From an uncultured Halocynthiibacter sp. (GTDB taxonomy: Bacteria; Pseudomonadota; Alphaproteobacteria; Rhodobacterales; Rhodobacteraceae), in NCBI GenBank assembly GCA_947503035.1, contig CANNCD010000001.1, positions 744,001-808,000 on the forward strand: DNA of 64,000 nt, in the 5' to 3' direction. Both the position numbers and the translations under genes were made by a program. Below the pieces are notes generated by a model. That model saw only the letters and a list, made by a program, of their open reading frames with translations, ran no database searches and was not told the origin of the DNA. This document shows, piece by piece, positions 36,586 through 44,971 of this stretch; position 1 is the first letter of the stretch, and the number at the start of each line of letters is the position of its first letter.

Positions 36586-37794
36586 ATGAAACTCGACAAA
36601 ATCGAAACCTTTGTGGTCGGCAATCCGCCCCCGCGCCACGGCGGGCGGTATTTCATATTCCTGCGCCTGACGACCGCCTGCGGCATCACCGGTGTCGGCG
36701 AGATTTACAACGCGACCTTTGGGCCCGATCTGTGTGCGGCCATGGCGCATGACGTGTTCGAACGGCAATTCGCGGGCCAAGACCCGCATCACATCGAAAA
36801 ACTCTGGCGGCGCACCTACGGCGCGGGCTTCACCATGCGCCCCGACGTGACCGTCATGGGGGTGTTGAGCGGCCTTGAAATGGCGTGCTGGGACATCATC
36901 GGCAAGGCTGCGGATCAGCCGGTGTATCAACTGCTGGGCGGTAAGGTGAACGAACGCCTGCGCAGCTATACGTACCTGTACCCCGAGGCGGGTGACGTGT
37001 ACCCAGACCCCGATGCGCCGAATGTCTATAACGATCCGGACATGGCCGCCGAGGTCGCCGTAAAGGCCGTCGAGGATGGCTTTACCGCCGTGAAATTCGA
37101 CCCCGCCGGCCCCTATACGATCTATGATGGGCACCAACCACGGCTTGAGGATCTGGACCGTTCGGAACAGTTCTGCAAACGCATCCGCGAGGCCGTGGGC
37201 ACCCGCGCCGATCTTTTGTTCGGCACCCATGGGCAGTTCACCGTGTCAGGCGCAAAACGCATGGCAAGACGCCTTGAGGCCTATGATCCTCTGTGGTTCG
37301 AGGAACCCCTGCCCCCCGAAAACCCCGCCGATATGGCCGAGGTCGCGCGGTTCACGTCGATCCCCGTCGCCGCCGGTGAACGGCTCTGTACGAAACACGA
37401 ATTCGCGCGGATGCTTGAGGCGGGCGCGGCATCCATCCTTCAGATGAATTTGGGACGTGTCGGCGGCCTGCTTGAGGCCAAGAAAATCGCCGCATTGGCC
37501 GAAACACGATCTGCACAAATCGCACCACATTTGTACTGTGGCCCCGTTGTGGCGGCTGCGAATATACAAATTGCAACATGTAGCCCCAATTTCCTGATCC
37601 TTGAATCCATCGGCAAATTTGACGGCCCCTTCATGGATTTCCTGACCACGCCAATCACCTGGGAGGACGGATATATCATCCCGCCAACCGCCCCAGGATT
37701 GGGAATTGAGCTGAACGACGCGGTGATCGCCGCCACCCCATATGAGGGCACGGAATTGCACCTGACCCTCGAAACCGAACCCTGTGTGCCCTAG
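36586..37794 (+). CDS. Enolase-superfamily (mandelate racemase/muconate lactonizing type) enzyme
   Basis: 402 residues. N-terminal capping domain and C-terminal barrel with FGTHGQFTVSGAKRMA, LWFEEPLPPENPADMAEV, AAGERLCTKHEFARML and QIAPHLYCGPVVAAANIQIA. These resemble sugar-acid dehydratases of the galactonate/mannonate branch. They abstract the proton alpha to a carboxylate with Mg2+. It has a sugar-acid or hydroxy-acid substrate by family, but the specific one cannot be read. Start is three bases from the GMC gene, with AAAAGGA upstream. Confidence 0.87.
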   Translation: MKLDKIETFVVGNPPPRHGGRYFIFLRLTTACGITGVGEIYNATFGPDLCAAMAHDVFERQFAGQDPHHIEKLWRRTYGAGFTMRPDVTVMGVLSGLEMACWDIIGKAADQPVYQLLGGKVNERLRSYTYLYPEAGDVYPDPDAPNVYNDPDMAAEVAVKAVEDGFTAVKFDPAGPYTIYDGHQPRLEDLDRSEQFCKRIREAVGTRADLLFGTHGQFTVSGAKRMARRLEAYDPLWFEEPLPPENPADMAEVARFTSIPVAAGERLCTKHEFARMLEAGAASILQMNLGRVGGLLEAKKIAALAETRSAQIAPHLYCGPVVAAANIQIATCSPNFLILESIGKFDGPFMDFLTTPITWEDGYIIPPTAPGLGIELNDAVIAATPYEGTELHLTLETEPCVP

Positions 37795-37818
37795 GGCCAA
37801 ATGACAAAGAGAAACAAC

Positions 37819-39252
37819 ATGACAAACACTCAACAATTCTACATCGACGGCGCATGGGTTGACCCGATTTCCGCCACCGATTTCCCGATCAAAAACCCCG
37901 CGACCAACGATGTTGTCGGTGTTGTCGCGCTTGGTTCAAGCGACGATGTGGACGTGGCCGTGGACGCGGCGGCGCGTGCGTTCGAAACCTATTCCCAAAC
38001 CTCTAAGGCCGAGCGTCTGGCGCTTTTGAAAAACCTTGAAGAGGTCTTCACCCGCCGTTTGGACGAAATGGGCGTCGCGATCACCACCGAAATGGGCGCG
38101 CCAAAAACCATGTCCCGCGACGTTCAGGCCGCCTGTGGCATCGGGATCATCAAAGATTTCTATCGCACCCTTTCGGCACAAGAAGAACAAGAAACCCTTG
38201 CCAGCGGCGACGTTGTGATGCGCGAACCGATCGGGGTGTGTGGCCTTGTGACGCCGTGGAACTGGCCGATCAACCAGATCGCGCAAAAGGTGGTCCCTGC
38301 CCTTGCGTCCGGTTCGACCTGCGTGTTGAAACCGTCCGAGCATACGCCGCTGTCCGCCACCTTGTTTGCGGAATTCATCGACGAAGCGGGCTTTCCTGCG
38401 GGGACGTTTAACCTTGTGCATGGGGACGGCCCGACGGTGGGGTCGGCCATGTCGCGTCACCCGAAAGTCGACATGATGTCGTTCACCGGATCAACCCGCG
38501 CGGGCATCATGGTGTCCAAGGACGCCGCCGACACCGTGAAACGCGTAGCACTTGAACTGGGCGGGAAATCCCCGAACCTTGTCTTTGCCGATTGCGATTT
38601 GACCGCGCGCGTCGAGGCATCGATCTCCGAGTGTTTCTATAACACTGGCCAATCCTGTAACGCGCCGACCCGCATGTTGGTGGAACGCGCCTGTTACGAC
38701 GAAGTGCTTGAAATCGCAGCGCGTTTTGGCGCGACACAGGCCGTGGATGATCCATCCGTTGAGGGCGACCACATCGGCCCGCTGTTTGATCAAATCCAAT
38801 ATGACCGTGTCCAGACCCTGATCGGTGTTGGCATCGAAGAAGGCGCCAAGGTTCTGTGTGGTGGTCTGGGCAAACCCGAGGGTCTGGAACAGGGTTGGTT
38901 CGTGAAACCGACGATTTTCGCCGATGTGAACAACGATATGCGTATCGCCCGCGAAGAGATCTTTGGCCCTGTGTTGGTGATCATCCCCTTCGACACCGAA
39001 GACGAGGCGATCCAGATCGCCAATGACACGGAATATGGTTTGGCGGCGTATTTGCAGACGGGTGATGCGGCGCGGGCCGAACGTGTCTGTGCGCGTCTGC
39101 GTGCGGGCACCGTCACGATCAACGGCAATGGCACCAATTATGGGTCACCGTTTGGCGGTTATAAACAGTCCGGAAATGGCCGCGAAGGTGGGATTTTCGG
39201 TCTGGAAGATTTCCAAGAAATCAAGGTGCGCGGCGCGTTCTTTGCCGCCTAA
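37819..39252 (+). CDS. Aldehyde dehydrogenase family protein
   Basis: 477 residues. Cofactor and catalytic motifs: TPWNWPINQIAQKVVPALA, FTGSTRAGIMV, the general base Glu in ALELGGKSPN, the nucleophile Cys in NTGQSCNAPTRM, and EEIFGPVLVI. The C-terminus has PFGGYKQSGNGREGG. It oxidises an aldehyde to an acid with NAD(P)+. It is the last gene of the GMC/enolase/ALDH operon, so it probably finishes oxidation of an alcohol made aldehyde by the GMC enzyme. AGAGAAA precedes the ATG at 37819; an ATG at 37801 is also in frame. Confidence 0.92.
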   Translation: MTNTQQFYIDGAWVDPISATDFPIKNPATNDVVGVVALGSSDDVDVAVDAAARAFETYSQTSKAERLALLKNLEEVFTRRLDEMGVAITTEMGAPKTMSRDVQAACGIGIIKDFYRTLSAQEEQETLASGDVVMREPIGVCGLVTPWNWPINQIAQKVVPALASGSTCVLKPSEHTPLSATLFAEFIDEAGFPAGTFNLVHGDGPTVGSAMSRHPKVDMMSFTGSTRAGIMVSKDAADTVKRVALELGGKSPNLVFADCDLTARVEASISECFYNTGQSCNAPTRMLVERACYDEVLEIAARFGATQAVDDPSVEGDHIGPLFDQIQYDRVQTLIGVGIEEGAKVLCGGLGKPEGLEQGWFVKPTIFADVNNDMRIAREEIFGPVLVIIPFDTEDEAIQIANDTEYGLAAYLQTGDAARAERVCARLRAGTVTINGNGTNYGSPFGGYKQSGNGREGGIFGLEDFQEIKVRGAFFAA

Positions 39253-39293
39253 CCCGTTGAAAACATGTGCCACCCATCCGTGGGTGGCACGAC

Positions 39294-40187
39294 TTACATG
39301 TCCTTGGTGACGTCAATCAACCATTGCAAAAACCGCTGGGTGGCGTCCTTGGATTGGCTGGCGGGCGCGATGGAGGCGAAATATCCGGTGCCAAAATCGA
39401 TCTCGCCCTCGGGCCATTTGGTCAGGGTGCCGTCCTCGACAAAGGGTTCCGTCACCGACCGCCAGCCCAGCATCAAACCGCGTCCCGCCACGGCGGCCTG
39501 CGCGGCCTGAACATAGTTATCAAACGTGTGCAGCGAATGGACCCGCCGCGCGATGCCACGTTTGCGAAAATAATCCGGCCAGCTGTGCCATTTATTCCCG
39601 TAACTCGTACGCACTTCGATCAAGGGCGCGTCCAACAGCCCCCCAGCGGACAGCGCGCGCGCCACCACATCCGGCGTGCCAATGGGACAGACCCGTTCGT
39701 CAAACAACCGCACGGTTTCGCAATCCGTCCACTCCCCACGCCCATAGCGCAGCGCGACATCCGTGCCCTGTGACAAAACGGGGCGATCCGACGGCGGCGC
39801 CTGCACGTTCACGGTGACATCGGGGCATTCCGCGTAAAACGACGACAGACGCGGCATCAACCAATGGGTCGCCATCCCGATGGTACAGGTCAGGGTCACC
39901 TGATGTTCGAGCAATCCGGCCTCGTCCCTGATTTCGGTGATGGTATTTTCAATCGAGGCCAGCCCCGCGCGCACAGCCCAAGCCAGACGTTCGCCCGCTT
40001 CGGTCGGTACGGCCGGTTTGCTTGACCGATCCATCAAGGGCGCTCCGATTTCATCCTCGAGCAGGCGAATGGCCTTGGTCACGGCGGGGGGTGTGACGTT
40101 CAAAACCTGCGCGGCACGTTGCATAGATCCAAGACGGGCGACCGTATCAAAGGTCACCAATAGTCGAAGAGAAGGAAGATGATCCAT
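39294..40187 (-). CDS. LysR-family regulator
   Basis: 297 residues. HTH: LPSLRLLVTFDTVARLGSMQRAAQVLNVTPPAVTKAIRLLEDEIG. Effector domain contains VTLTCTIGMATHWLMPRLSSFYAECPDVTVNVQAP and GTDVALRYGRGEWTDCETV. It is divergent from the dioxygenase/aldolase pair with an inverted repeat between them, so that pair is its likely target. Confidence 0.88.
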   Translation of the reverse strand: MDHLPSLRLLVTFDTVARLGSMQRAAQVLNVTPPAVTKAIRLLEDEIGAPLMDRSSKPAVPTEAGERLAWAVRAGLASIENTITEIRDEAGLLEHQVTLTCTIGMATHWLMPRLSSFYAECPDVTVNVQAPPSDRPVLSQGTDVALRYGRGEWTDCETVRLFDERVCPIGTPDVVARALSAGGLLDAPLIEVRTSYGNKWHSWPDYFRKRGIARRVHSLHTFDNYVQAAQAAVAGRGLMLGWRSVTEPFVEDGTLTKWPEGEIDFGTGYFASIAPASQSKDATQRFLQWLIDVTKDM

Positions 40188-40200
40188 AAGTTGCCTTTCA

Positions 40201-40225
40201 GGTTAAGTTATATTCACTTTTAACC
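40201..40225. promoter_or_regulatory. Inverted repeat in LysR/dioxygenase promoter region
   Basis: GGTTAA (40201-40206) and TTAACC (40220-40225) around 13 bases, in an AT-rich region between divergent genes. It is a candidate LysR-binding site. Confidence 0.5.
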
Positions 40226-40293
40226 CTCTTTTTCAATTTCTATTTTTCAGCGAATTTATCAGGGACACCTTCGCCCCTTTAGGAGAGCATCCC

Positions 40294-41433
40294 ATGAACC
40301 GGATTACCCCAATGCCCGCCGAAATCACCGCAACCGAAACCGGTCTCTATGTGCCGATGAAATCGGGGGTTCCGGCCTATTTCAATTTCTACTGGCTGCG
40401 CGACAATTGCCCGACGTCGTTCAATACAACCACACGGGAACGCACCTTTGATATTTTCGAACTGGACGCGGAACCCGTTGCGAAAAGGGCGGATGTCGTT
40501 GGGGATGAACTGATCATCGAATGGGTTTCAGAGGATCACGTGACGCACCTACCTCTCGCGACATTAGAGGCCTATGCAAATGGCGCGCGGCGGTCTGATC
40601 CTGCCGATCTTGCGCGGGTCGCGTGGTACGGCGACCATTATCCCGACGTCACACGGTTCACATTTGACGCGCTTGTGGATGACAAGGCCAACCAAGAAGC
40701 ATGGCTTCGGGCGATGCTGATCGAGGGGATTTCCGTTATCCAAGAGATGCCGGACAACGATCAGGCGTTGACAGATCTTGTTAACTTAATGGGGGTCGTT
40801 CGCCCCACGTTTTTCGGCAACTATTTCGATGTGCGCACCCATATCAACCCGACAAACACGGCCTTTACCGCCGCTGCGCTTGAACTTCATACCGATGTCC
40901 CCGCCGAGGAATTCGCCCCGGGTATTCAGTTCCTTCATATGCGTCAAAACAGCGTCAAAGGCGGGTTGAACCTGTTTGGTGACGGGGTTGCGGCGGCCAA
41001 TGATTTCCGCGCGGCCCACCCCGAAGATTTCCGCCTGTTGGCCGAGACCGAGATCCCGTTTTACTGTGAACACGACGATTACGACATGCGGTCCTATCAG
41101 CGGGTGATCGAACTGGACCACCACGGCGAAGTCGCGGGTCTGACCATCAGCCAGCACATGTTGGATATGATCGACCTGCCGCAGGCGGAACTGGATGCCT
41201 ATTACCCCGCGTTTTGCCGGTTTGGGCGGTTCCTTCAGTCGGACAAATACATCATGAAGTTTACGTTGCAGGCCGGTGAATGTATCGTGTTTGACAACCA
41301 CCGGATCGTGCATGGGCGCGCGGCCTATTCGGCCACAAGCGGCGAACGGTACCTGCGCGGCACCTATGCGGATCGGGCGGAAATGCGGTCGTCCTACCGT
41401 GCGCTTGTTTCAGAAGGTCGTTTTAAATCATGA
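40294..41433 (+). CDS. TauD/TfdA-family 2-oxoglutarate dioxygenase, gamma-butyrobetaine-hydroxylase-like
   Basis: 379 residues. The N-terminal domain with FNFYWLRDNCPTS, whose Cys contributes to a zinc site in gamma-butyrobetaine and trimethyllysine hydroxylases, precedes the catalytic domain. The Fe(II) ligands are H199 and D201 in LELHTDVPAEE and the distal His in FDNHRIVHGRAAY (about H340); the 2OG Arg is in RYLRGTYADR. The family hydroxylates quaternary-ammonium or amino-acid compounds. It is translationally coupled to a class II aldolase, an unusual partner, so the usual carnitine assignment is not assumed. Confidence 0.87.
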   Translation: MNRITPMPAEITATETGLYVPMKSGVPAYFNFYWLRDNCPTSFNTTTRERTFDIFELDAEPVAKRADVVGDELIIEWVSEDHVTHLPLATLEAYANGARRSDPADLARVAWYGDHYPDVTRFTFDALVDDKANQEAWLRAMLIEGISVIQEMPDNDQALTDLVNLMGVVRPTFFGNYFDVRTHINPTNTAFTAAALELHTDVPAEEFAPGIQFLHMRQNSVKGGLNLFGDGVAAANDFRAAHPEDFRLLAETEIPFYCEHDDYDMRSYQRVIELDHHGEVAGLTISQHMLDMIDLPQAELDAYYPAFCRFGRFLQSDKYIMKFTLQAGECIVFDNHRIVHGRAAYSATSGERYLRGTYADRAEMRSSYRALVSEGRFKS

Positions 41434-42173
41434 ACATAGCAACCACACCTGATATCACCACCCTGCGACAGGATTTGGCTGCCGCGTTCCGTCTGTGCCA
41501 TAAATTCGGTTGGAGCGAGTCCGTCGGCAACCATTTCAGCGCCGCCGTATCCGCCGATGGGAAACAGTTCCTGCTGAACCCGAAATGGCAACATTTCGCG
41601 TCAATCAAGGCGAGCGATCTGCTTCTTTTGGATGCGGATGACGATAGCGTGATGGATGGCCCAAACGCCCCCGATGCATCGGCCTGGACGGTGCATGGAA
41701 CGTTACATCGGCGCAATCCGGCGGCGCGGGTGATCCTGCATTGCCATTCGCCCTATGCGACGGCGCTGGCCTGTTTGGCGGACCCGACCTTGCATCCGAT
41801 CGACAATAACACGGCGCGGTTCTTTGGGCGCGTGGCCTATGACCGCCATTTTGGCGGAATTTCCGATAGCGACGCCGAGGGCGCTCATTTGGCCGATGCC
41901 ATGGGCGGCAAATCCGTTTTGGTCATGGCCAACCACGGGGTGTCCATCGCGGGGGAAACCGTGGCCGACGCGTTCGAGGACCTCTATTTCTTTGAAAAGG
42001 CGGCACAAACCCAGATCTTGGCCATGTCATCGGGCGCGCCATTGGCCATTTTGTCGGACGAGATCGCACAGGCCACCTGCGACGGCTGGCACGGCTATCG
42101 CGGCATGGCACCGGCGCATTTCGAGCACCTCAAATCCGAACTGGATGCGGTCGATCCGAGCTGGCGGGACTAG
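41430..42173 (+). CDS. Class II aldolase/adducin family protein
   Basis: 247 residues. Zinc-binding His motifs are visible as HCHSPYATALACL and VLVMANHGVSIAGETVADAFEDLYFFEKA, with KWQHFASIKASDLLLLDADD in the N-terminal half. The family splits phosphorylated or hydroxy-substituted keto compounds by retro-aldol cleavage. It overlaps the dioxygenase gene by four bases (ATGA), implying it acts on the hydroxylated product. Its stop shares a CTAG with the convergent GlxA-type gene. Confidence 0.88.
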   Translation: MNIATTPDITTLRQDLAAAFRLCHKFGWSESVGNHFSAAVSADGKQFLLNPKWQHFASIKASDLLLLDADDDSVMDGPNAPDASAWTVHGTLHRRNPAARVILHCHSPYATALACLADPTLHPIDNNTARFFGRVAYDRHFGGISDSDAEGAHLADAMGGKSVLVMANHGVSIAGETVADAFEDLYFFEKAAQTQILAMSSGAPLAILSDEIAQATCDGWHGYRGMAPAHFEHLKSELDAVDPSWRD

Positions 42174-43180
42174 GACGCGCGCGTCGATAGATCATCCGCA
42201 GACAAAAACCGTTTGCGATATTCGGCGGGGCCAAGTTCAAGCCCCCGCCGGAAATGGTATCGCATGGTTTCGGCGGTGCCAAACCCTACCTCTGCTGCGA
42301 TATCATCCATCCCCATATCGGTCGTTTCCAATAAGGTACAGGCGCGCGCGATCCGTTCCTTGGTCAGCCATTGCACCGCGGGCATCCCGACCAGCGAAAT
42401 GAATTGCCGTTGAAAGGTGCGCGGCGACATGCCCGCGAGCGTCGCCATCGACGCAATCGTGTGCGGCGCGGTAAGGGACGCGCGCAGGTCATCCATCAGC
42501 TGTGACAACCGATGCCCCGCCCCGCCCTTGGGAACAGGCTGTTTGATGAACTGGGCTTGGCTGCCTTGTCGGTGGGAATGGATCACCAAACGACGGGCGA
42601 CGGTGTTGGCGATTTTGCTGCCGTAATCGGTGCGAATGACGTGTAAACAGGCGTCAATTCCGGCGGAACTGCCTGCGGATGTGATAATGTCCCCCTCGTC
42701 CACATAAAGCGCGCCGGCCTCCATGCTTATATCGGGGAATTGGGAGTTAAAGGCATCCTCATAGCGCCAATGGGTCGTGGCGCGCCGATCCGCCAGCACA
42801 CCAGAGGACGCCAAAACAAAGGCACCAGAACAGATCGAGATGAGCCGCGCGCCGCGATCGTGCCCCGCGCGAATGGCGGCGATCACGTCATCGGGGACCG
42901 GAACATCGACCCCGCGCCAGCCGGGCACAACGATGATATCCGCCGCCGCCAAATCGTCGGGCGTCCCCGTCGCCGTGACCATCAACCCACCGGCGGCGCG
43001 CACCGGTTGGGGTTCCAGACAGACGGATTTGAAATCATACAGATGTCCACCGACCTCGGGACGATGCAGCCCGAAGACCTCGCTCACTATGCCGAATTCA
43101 AAGGTGCAGAGCCCGTCATAGACAAGCGCAACGACACGAGGTTTGGCGCGGTTTTCATCCTGTGGCACGATTTTTGTCAT
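42170..43180 (-). CDS. GlxA-family AraC-type regulator with DJ-1/PfpI domain
   Basis: About 336 residues. The N-terminal half is a DJ-1/PfpI-like domain (VVALVYDGLCTFEFGIVSEVFGL...LISICSGAFVLASSGVLADRRATTHW) with a Cys at the nucleophile elbow. The C-terminal half is an AraC double helix-turn-helix (IASMATLAGMSPRTFQRQFISLVG...AAEVGFGTAETMRYHFRRGLELGPAEYRKRF). The ATG at 43180 follows GGAGATAAA. It is divergent from the NTF2-like gene. The family senses small amines or amino-acid derivatives through the DJ-1 pocket. Confidence 0.9.
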   Translation of the reverse strand: MTKIVPQDENRAKPRVVALVYDGLCTFEFGIVSEVFGLHRPEVGGHLYDFKSVCLEPQPVRAAGGLMVTATGTPDDLAAADIIVVPGWRGVDVPVPDDVIAAIRAGHDRGARLISICSGAFVLASSGVLADRRATTHWRYEDAFNSQFPDISMEAGALYVDEGDIITSAGSSAGIDACLHVIRTDYGSKIANTVARRLVIHSHRQGSQAQFIKQPVPKGGAGHRLSQLMDDLRASLTAPHTIASMATLAGMSPRTFQRQFISLVGMPAVQWLTKERIARACTLLETTDMGMDDIAAEVGFGTAETMRYHFRRGLELGPAEYRKRFLSADDLSTRAS

Positions 43181-43209
43181 TTTATCTCCGGCAAATGGCA
43201 CGACCTAAT

Positions 43210-43245
43210 GTGTCACTATCTGATGGTTTGTGTAAATAATGACAC
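43210..43245. promoter_or_regulatory. GTGTCA...TGACAC inverted repeat
   Basis: GTGTCA (43210-43215) and TGACAC (43240-43245) with 24 bases between, in the promoter region between the GlxA-type regulator and the NTF2-like gene. The distance between half-sites is about three helical turns. Confidence 0.5.
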
Positions 43246-43264
43246 CATACACAGGAGACATACC

Positions 43265-43639
43265 ATGAGCAACACCAACGATCTTATTGCCGCCGTAAAC
43301 GTTTATTTCGAAGCCATCCACGAATGTGACGTGGAAAAATTGAACGCGGTGTTCCACGAAACCTCGAGCCTGTTTGACGCAGACGAGGGCAAGATATTCG
43401 TCGAACCCATTGATAGTTTTAGCAAAGATGTCGCCGGCCGCACATCGCCCGCAAGCGTGGGACAAGCGCTTGAGGCAGAGATCCTGATGGTCGATTACCT
43501 TTCGCCGATCAGTGCCACGGTGAAAATCCGCATCCGCGCCCATAAGAACGTCTTCCTTGACCACCTTGGCTTTGTGAAAACCGAAAACGGTTGGAAGATC
43601 GTGTCCAAGATCTGGCATCTTGAACGTACCCTCGATTGA
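43265..43639 (+). CDS. NTF2/lumazine-binding-like protein
   Basis: 124 residues. The SnoaL/NTF2-like fold is suggested by NDLIAAVNVYFEAIHECDVEKLNAVFHETSSLF, followed by beta strands AEILMVDYLSPISATVKIRIRAH and GFVKTENGWKIVSKIWHLE. A cone-shaped pocket is expected; the role is unknown. It follows GGAGA and precedes a secreted amidohydrolase by 71 bases, probably as one transcript. Confidence 0.78.
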   Translation: MSNTNDLIAAVNVYFEAIHECDVEKLNAVFHETSSLFDADEGKIFVEPIDSFSKDVAGRTSPASVGQALEAEILMVDYLSPISATVKIRIRAHKNVFLDHLGFVKTENGWKIVSKIWHLERTLD

Positions 43640-43710
43640 CGCCGTGCAGGGGGTTGACCGAGGCGGGCGTGGCTTTCACAGTCAGATGACCCAACCTGCG
43701 GAGGCCCCCA

Positions 43711-44604
43711 ATGACCCGAACGCCATTTTTGACACCCCTTTTGGGCGCGGCCCTTGCGCTGGCGCCCGTTTTGGCCGCCGCCGATCATGGCGGAGAACCC
43801 ATCGGCGACGCGATCAAAGACGTGCCGATTTTCGATGCCCATATCCATTACAAAGAACCCGCATGGGAGGAATATCCCGTGTCCCAGATCATCCGCTTTA
43901 TGGATGAAACCGGCGTGGCGATGGGCCTTGTGTCGTCGTCGCCCGACGAGGGCACGATCATGATGTATGACTATGCACCGAACCGCGTGGTGCCGGAATT
44001 GCGCCCCTACCGCGAGGGCGCGACGTCATCGACATGGACCAAAGATCCCGACATGGAGGCCTATTTGAAACAGCGTCTTCATGACCACCCGCACGAGGGC
44101 ATCGGCGAATTTCACATCCGCAATCGCACCATGTGGGACGAGGATTTGTTCCGTGAAATCATCGACATGGCCAAGGCAGATGATCTGTTCCTGCACGTCC
44201 ATTCGGGGGCCGACCCGATCCGGTGGCTCTATGATTTGGACCCTGATGTGAAAATCATCTGGGCGCATGCGGGGTTGGGCGAACCCGCACGCGAAGTGCA
44301 TAAATTGATGTCCGAATTCCCGACCCTGATGGCGGATACGTCATTGCGCGAATATACGATTTTGGGCTGGGACAATGAGATCGATCCCGAATGGGAAGAG
44401 ATCATTTTGGATTTCCAAGATCGCTTGATGGTCGGCAGCGACACATGGATTAACGAACAGTGGGACGCCTATCACGGGATCATCCACCGGAATCGCGTGT
44501 GGCTGTCCTATTTCCCGCGCGACGTGGCGGAAAAGATCGCCTATCGCAATGCCGAACGTCTGTTTGGACGGACCATATCGATGGACCAAATCGGTACGAG
44601 ATAA
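43711..44604 (+). CDS. Secreted amidohydrolase-family (TIM-barrel) protein
   Basis: 297 residues with a signal peptide (TPFLTPLLGAALALAPVLAA). The mature part is an amidohydrolase_2-type barrel: VPIFDAHIHYKEPAW with the HxH metal pair, LFLHVHSGADPIRWL, KIIWAHAGLGEPA and DRLMVGSDTWINEQW. A metal-dependent hydrolase or decarboxylase acting in the periplasm is inferred; most relatives are cytosolic, so export is notable. GGAGG lies before the ATG. Confidence 0.87.
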   Translation: MTRTPFLTPLLGAALALAPVLAAADHGGEPIGDAIKDVPIFDAHIHYKEPAWEEYPVSQIIRFMDETGVAMGLVSSSPDEGTIMMYDYAPNRVVPELRPYREGATSSTWTKDPDMEAYLKQRLHDHPHEGIGEFHIRNRTMWDEDLFREIIDMAKADDLFLHVHSGADPIRWLYDLDPDVKIIWAHAGLGEPAREVHKLMSEFPTLMADTSLREYTILGWDNEIDPEWEEIILDFQDRLMVGSDTWINEQWDAYHGIIHRNRVWLSYFPRDVAEKIAYRNAERLFGRTISMDQIGTR

Positions 44605-44971
44605 CGCAAGGCGCGGCCACGTTGGCCGCCCAAACATCGGGATAACCTATCACTCTGAAGCGCGAAAATCGGCTCGGCGATGCCGGCACACGACCCCGTC
44701 GTGACTTTGGTTGACGTCGCCCCTGGCGAATGTGACGGCAGTTTCCGGACCAATCCAAGGTATCAGCCTCGGAATACGACGCCATTTGGATTGACGGGAA
44801 TAATCCTAGGCCACGAGCATCGTTAATGATGCGGGTGGTGACACTGTCAAAGGTAGGAGGATTTTCCAATTTTCCCGATTTTTTGACAGTGTCTTTCCCT
44901 CGCCTCACAGATAACGACAAAAAAGCGCAGCTTAGTCATGGAATGTTTTTCTTTGTTAAAGGAGTACATTT
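44605..44971. other. 367-base gap with hairpin and long inverted repeat
   Basis: GCGGCC-acgtt-GGCCGC at 44613-44629 is a terminator-like hairpin after the amidohydrolase. GACACTGTCAAA at 44840-44851 and TTTGACAGTGTC at 44882-44893 form a perfect 12-base inverted repeat with a 30-base spacer just before the MmgE/PrpD gene; each arm itself contains a TGACA-N-TGTC palindrome. No gene was recognised in the gap. Confidence 0.6.

Noticed and set aside
36193-37230. 345-codon open frame on the minus strand
   Set aside because: Antisense to the GMC and enolase-superfamily genes, with no domain similarity.
40294-41433. Carnitine-biosynthesis gamma-butyrobetaine hydroxylase as a firm call
   Set aside because: The catalytic motifs fit, but coupling to a class II aldolase is not part of carnitine synthesis.
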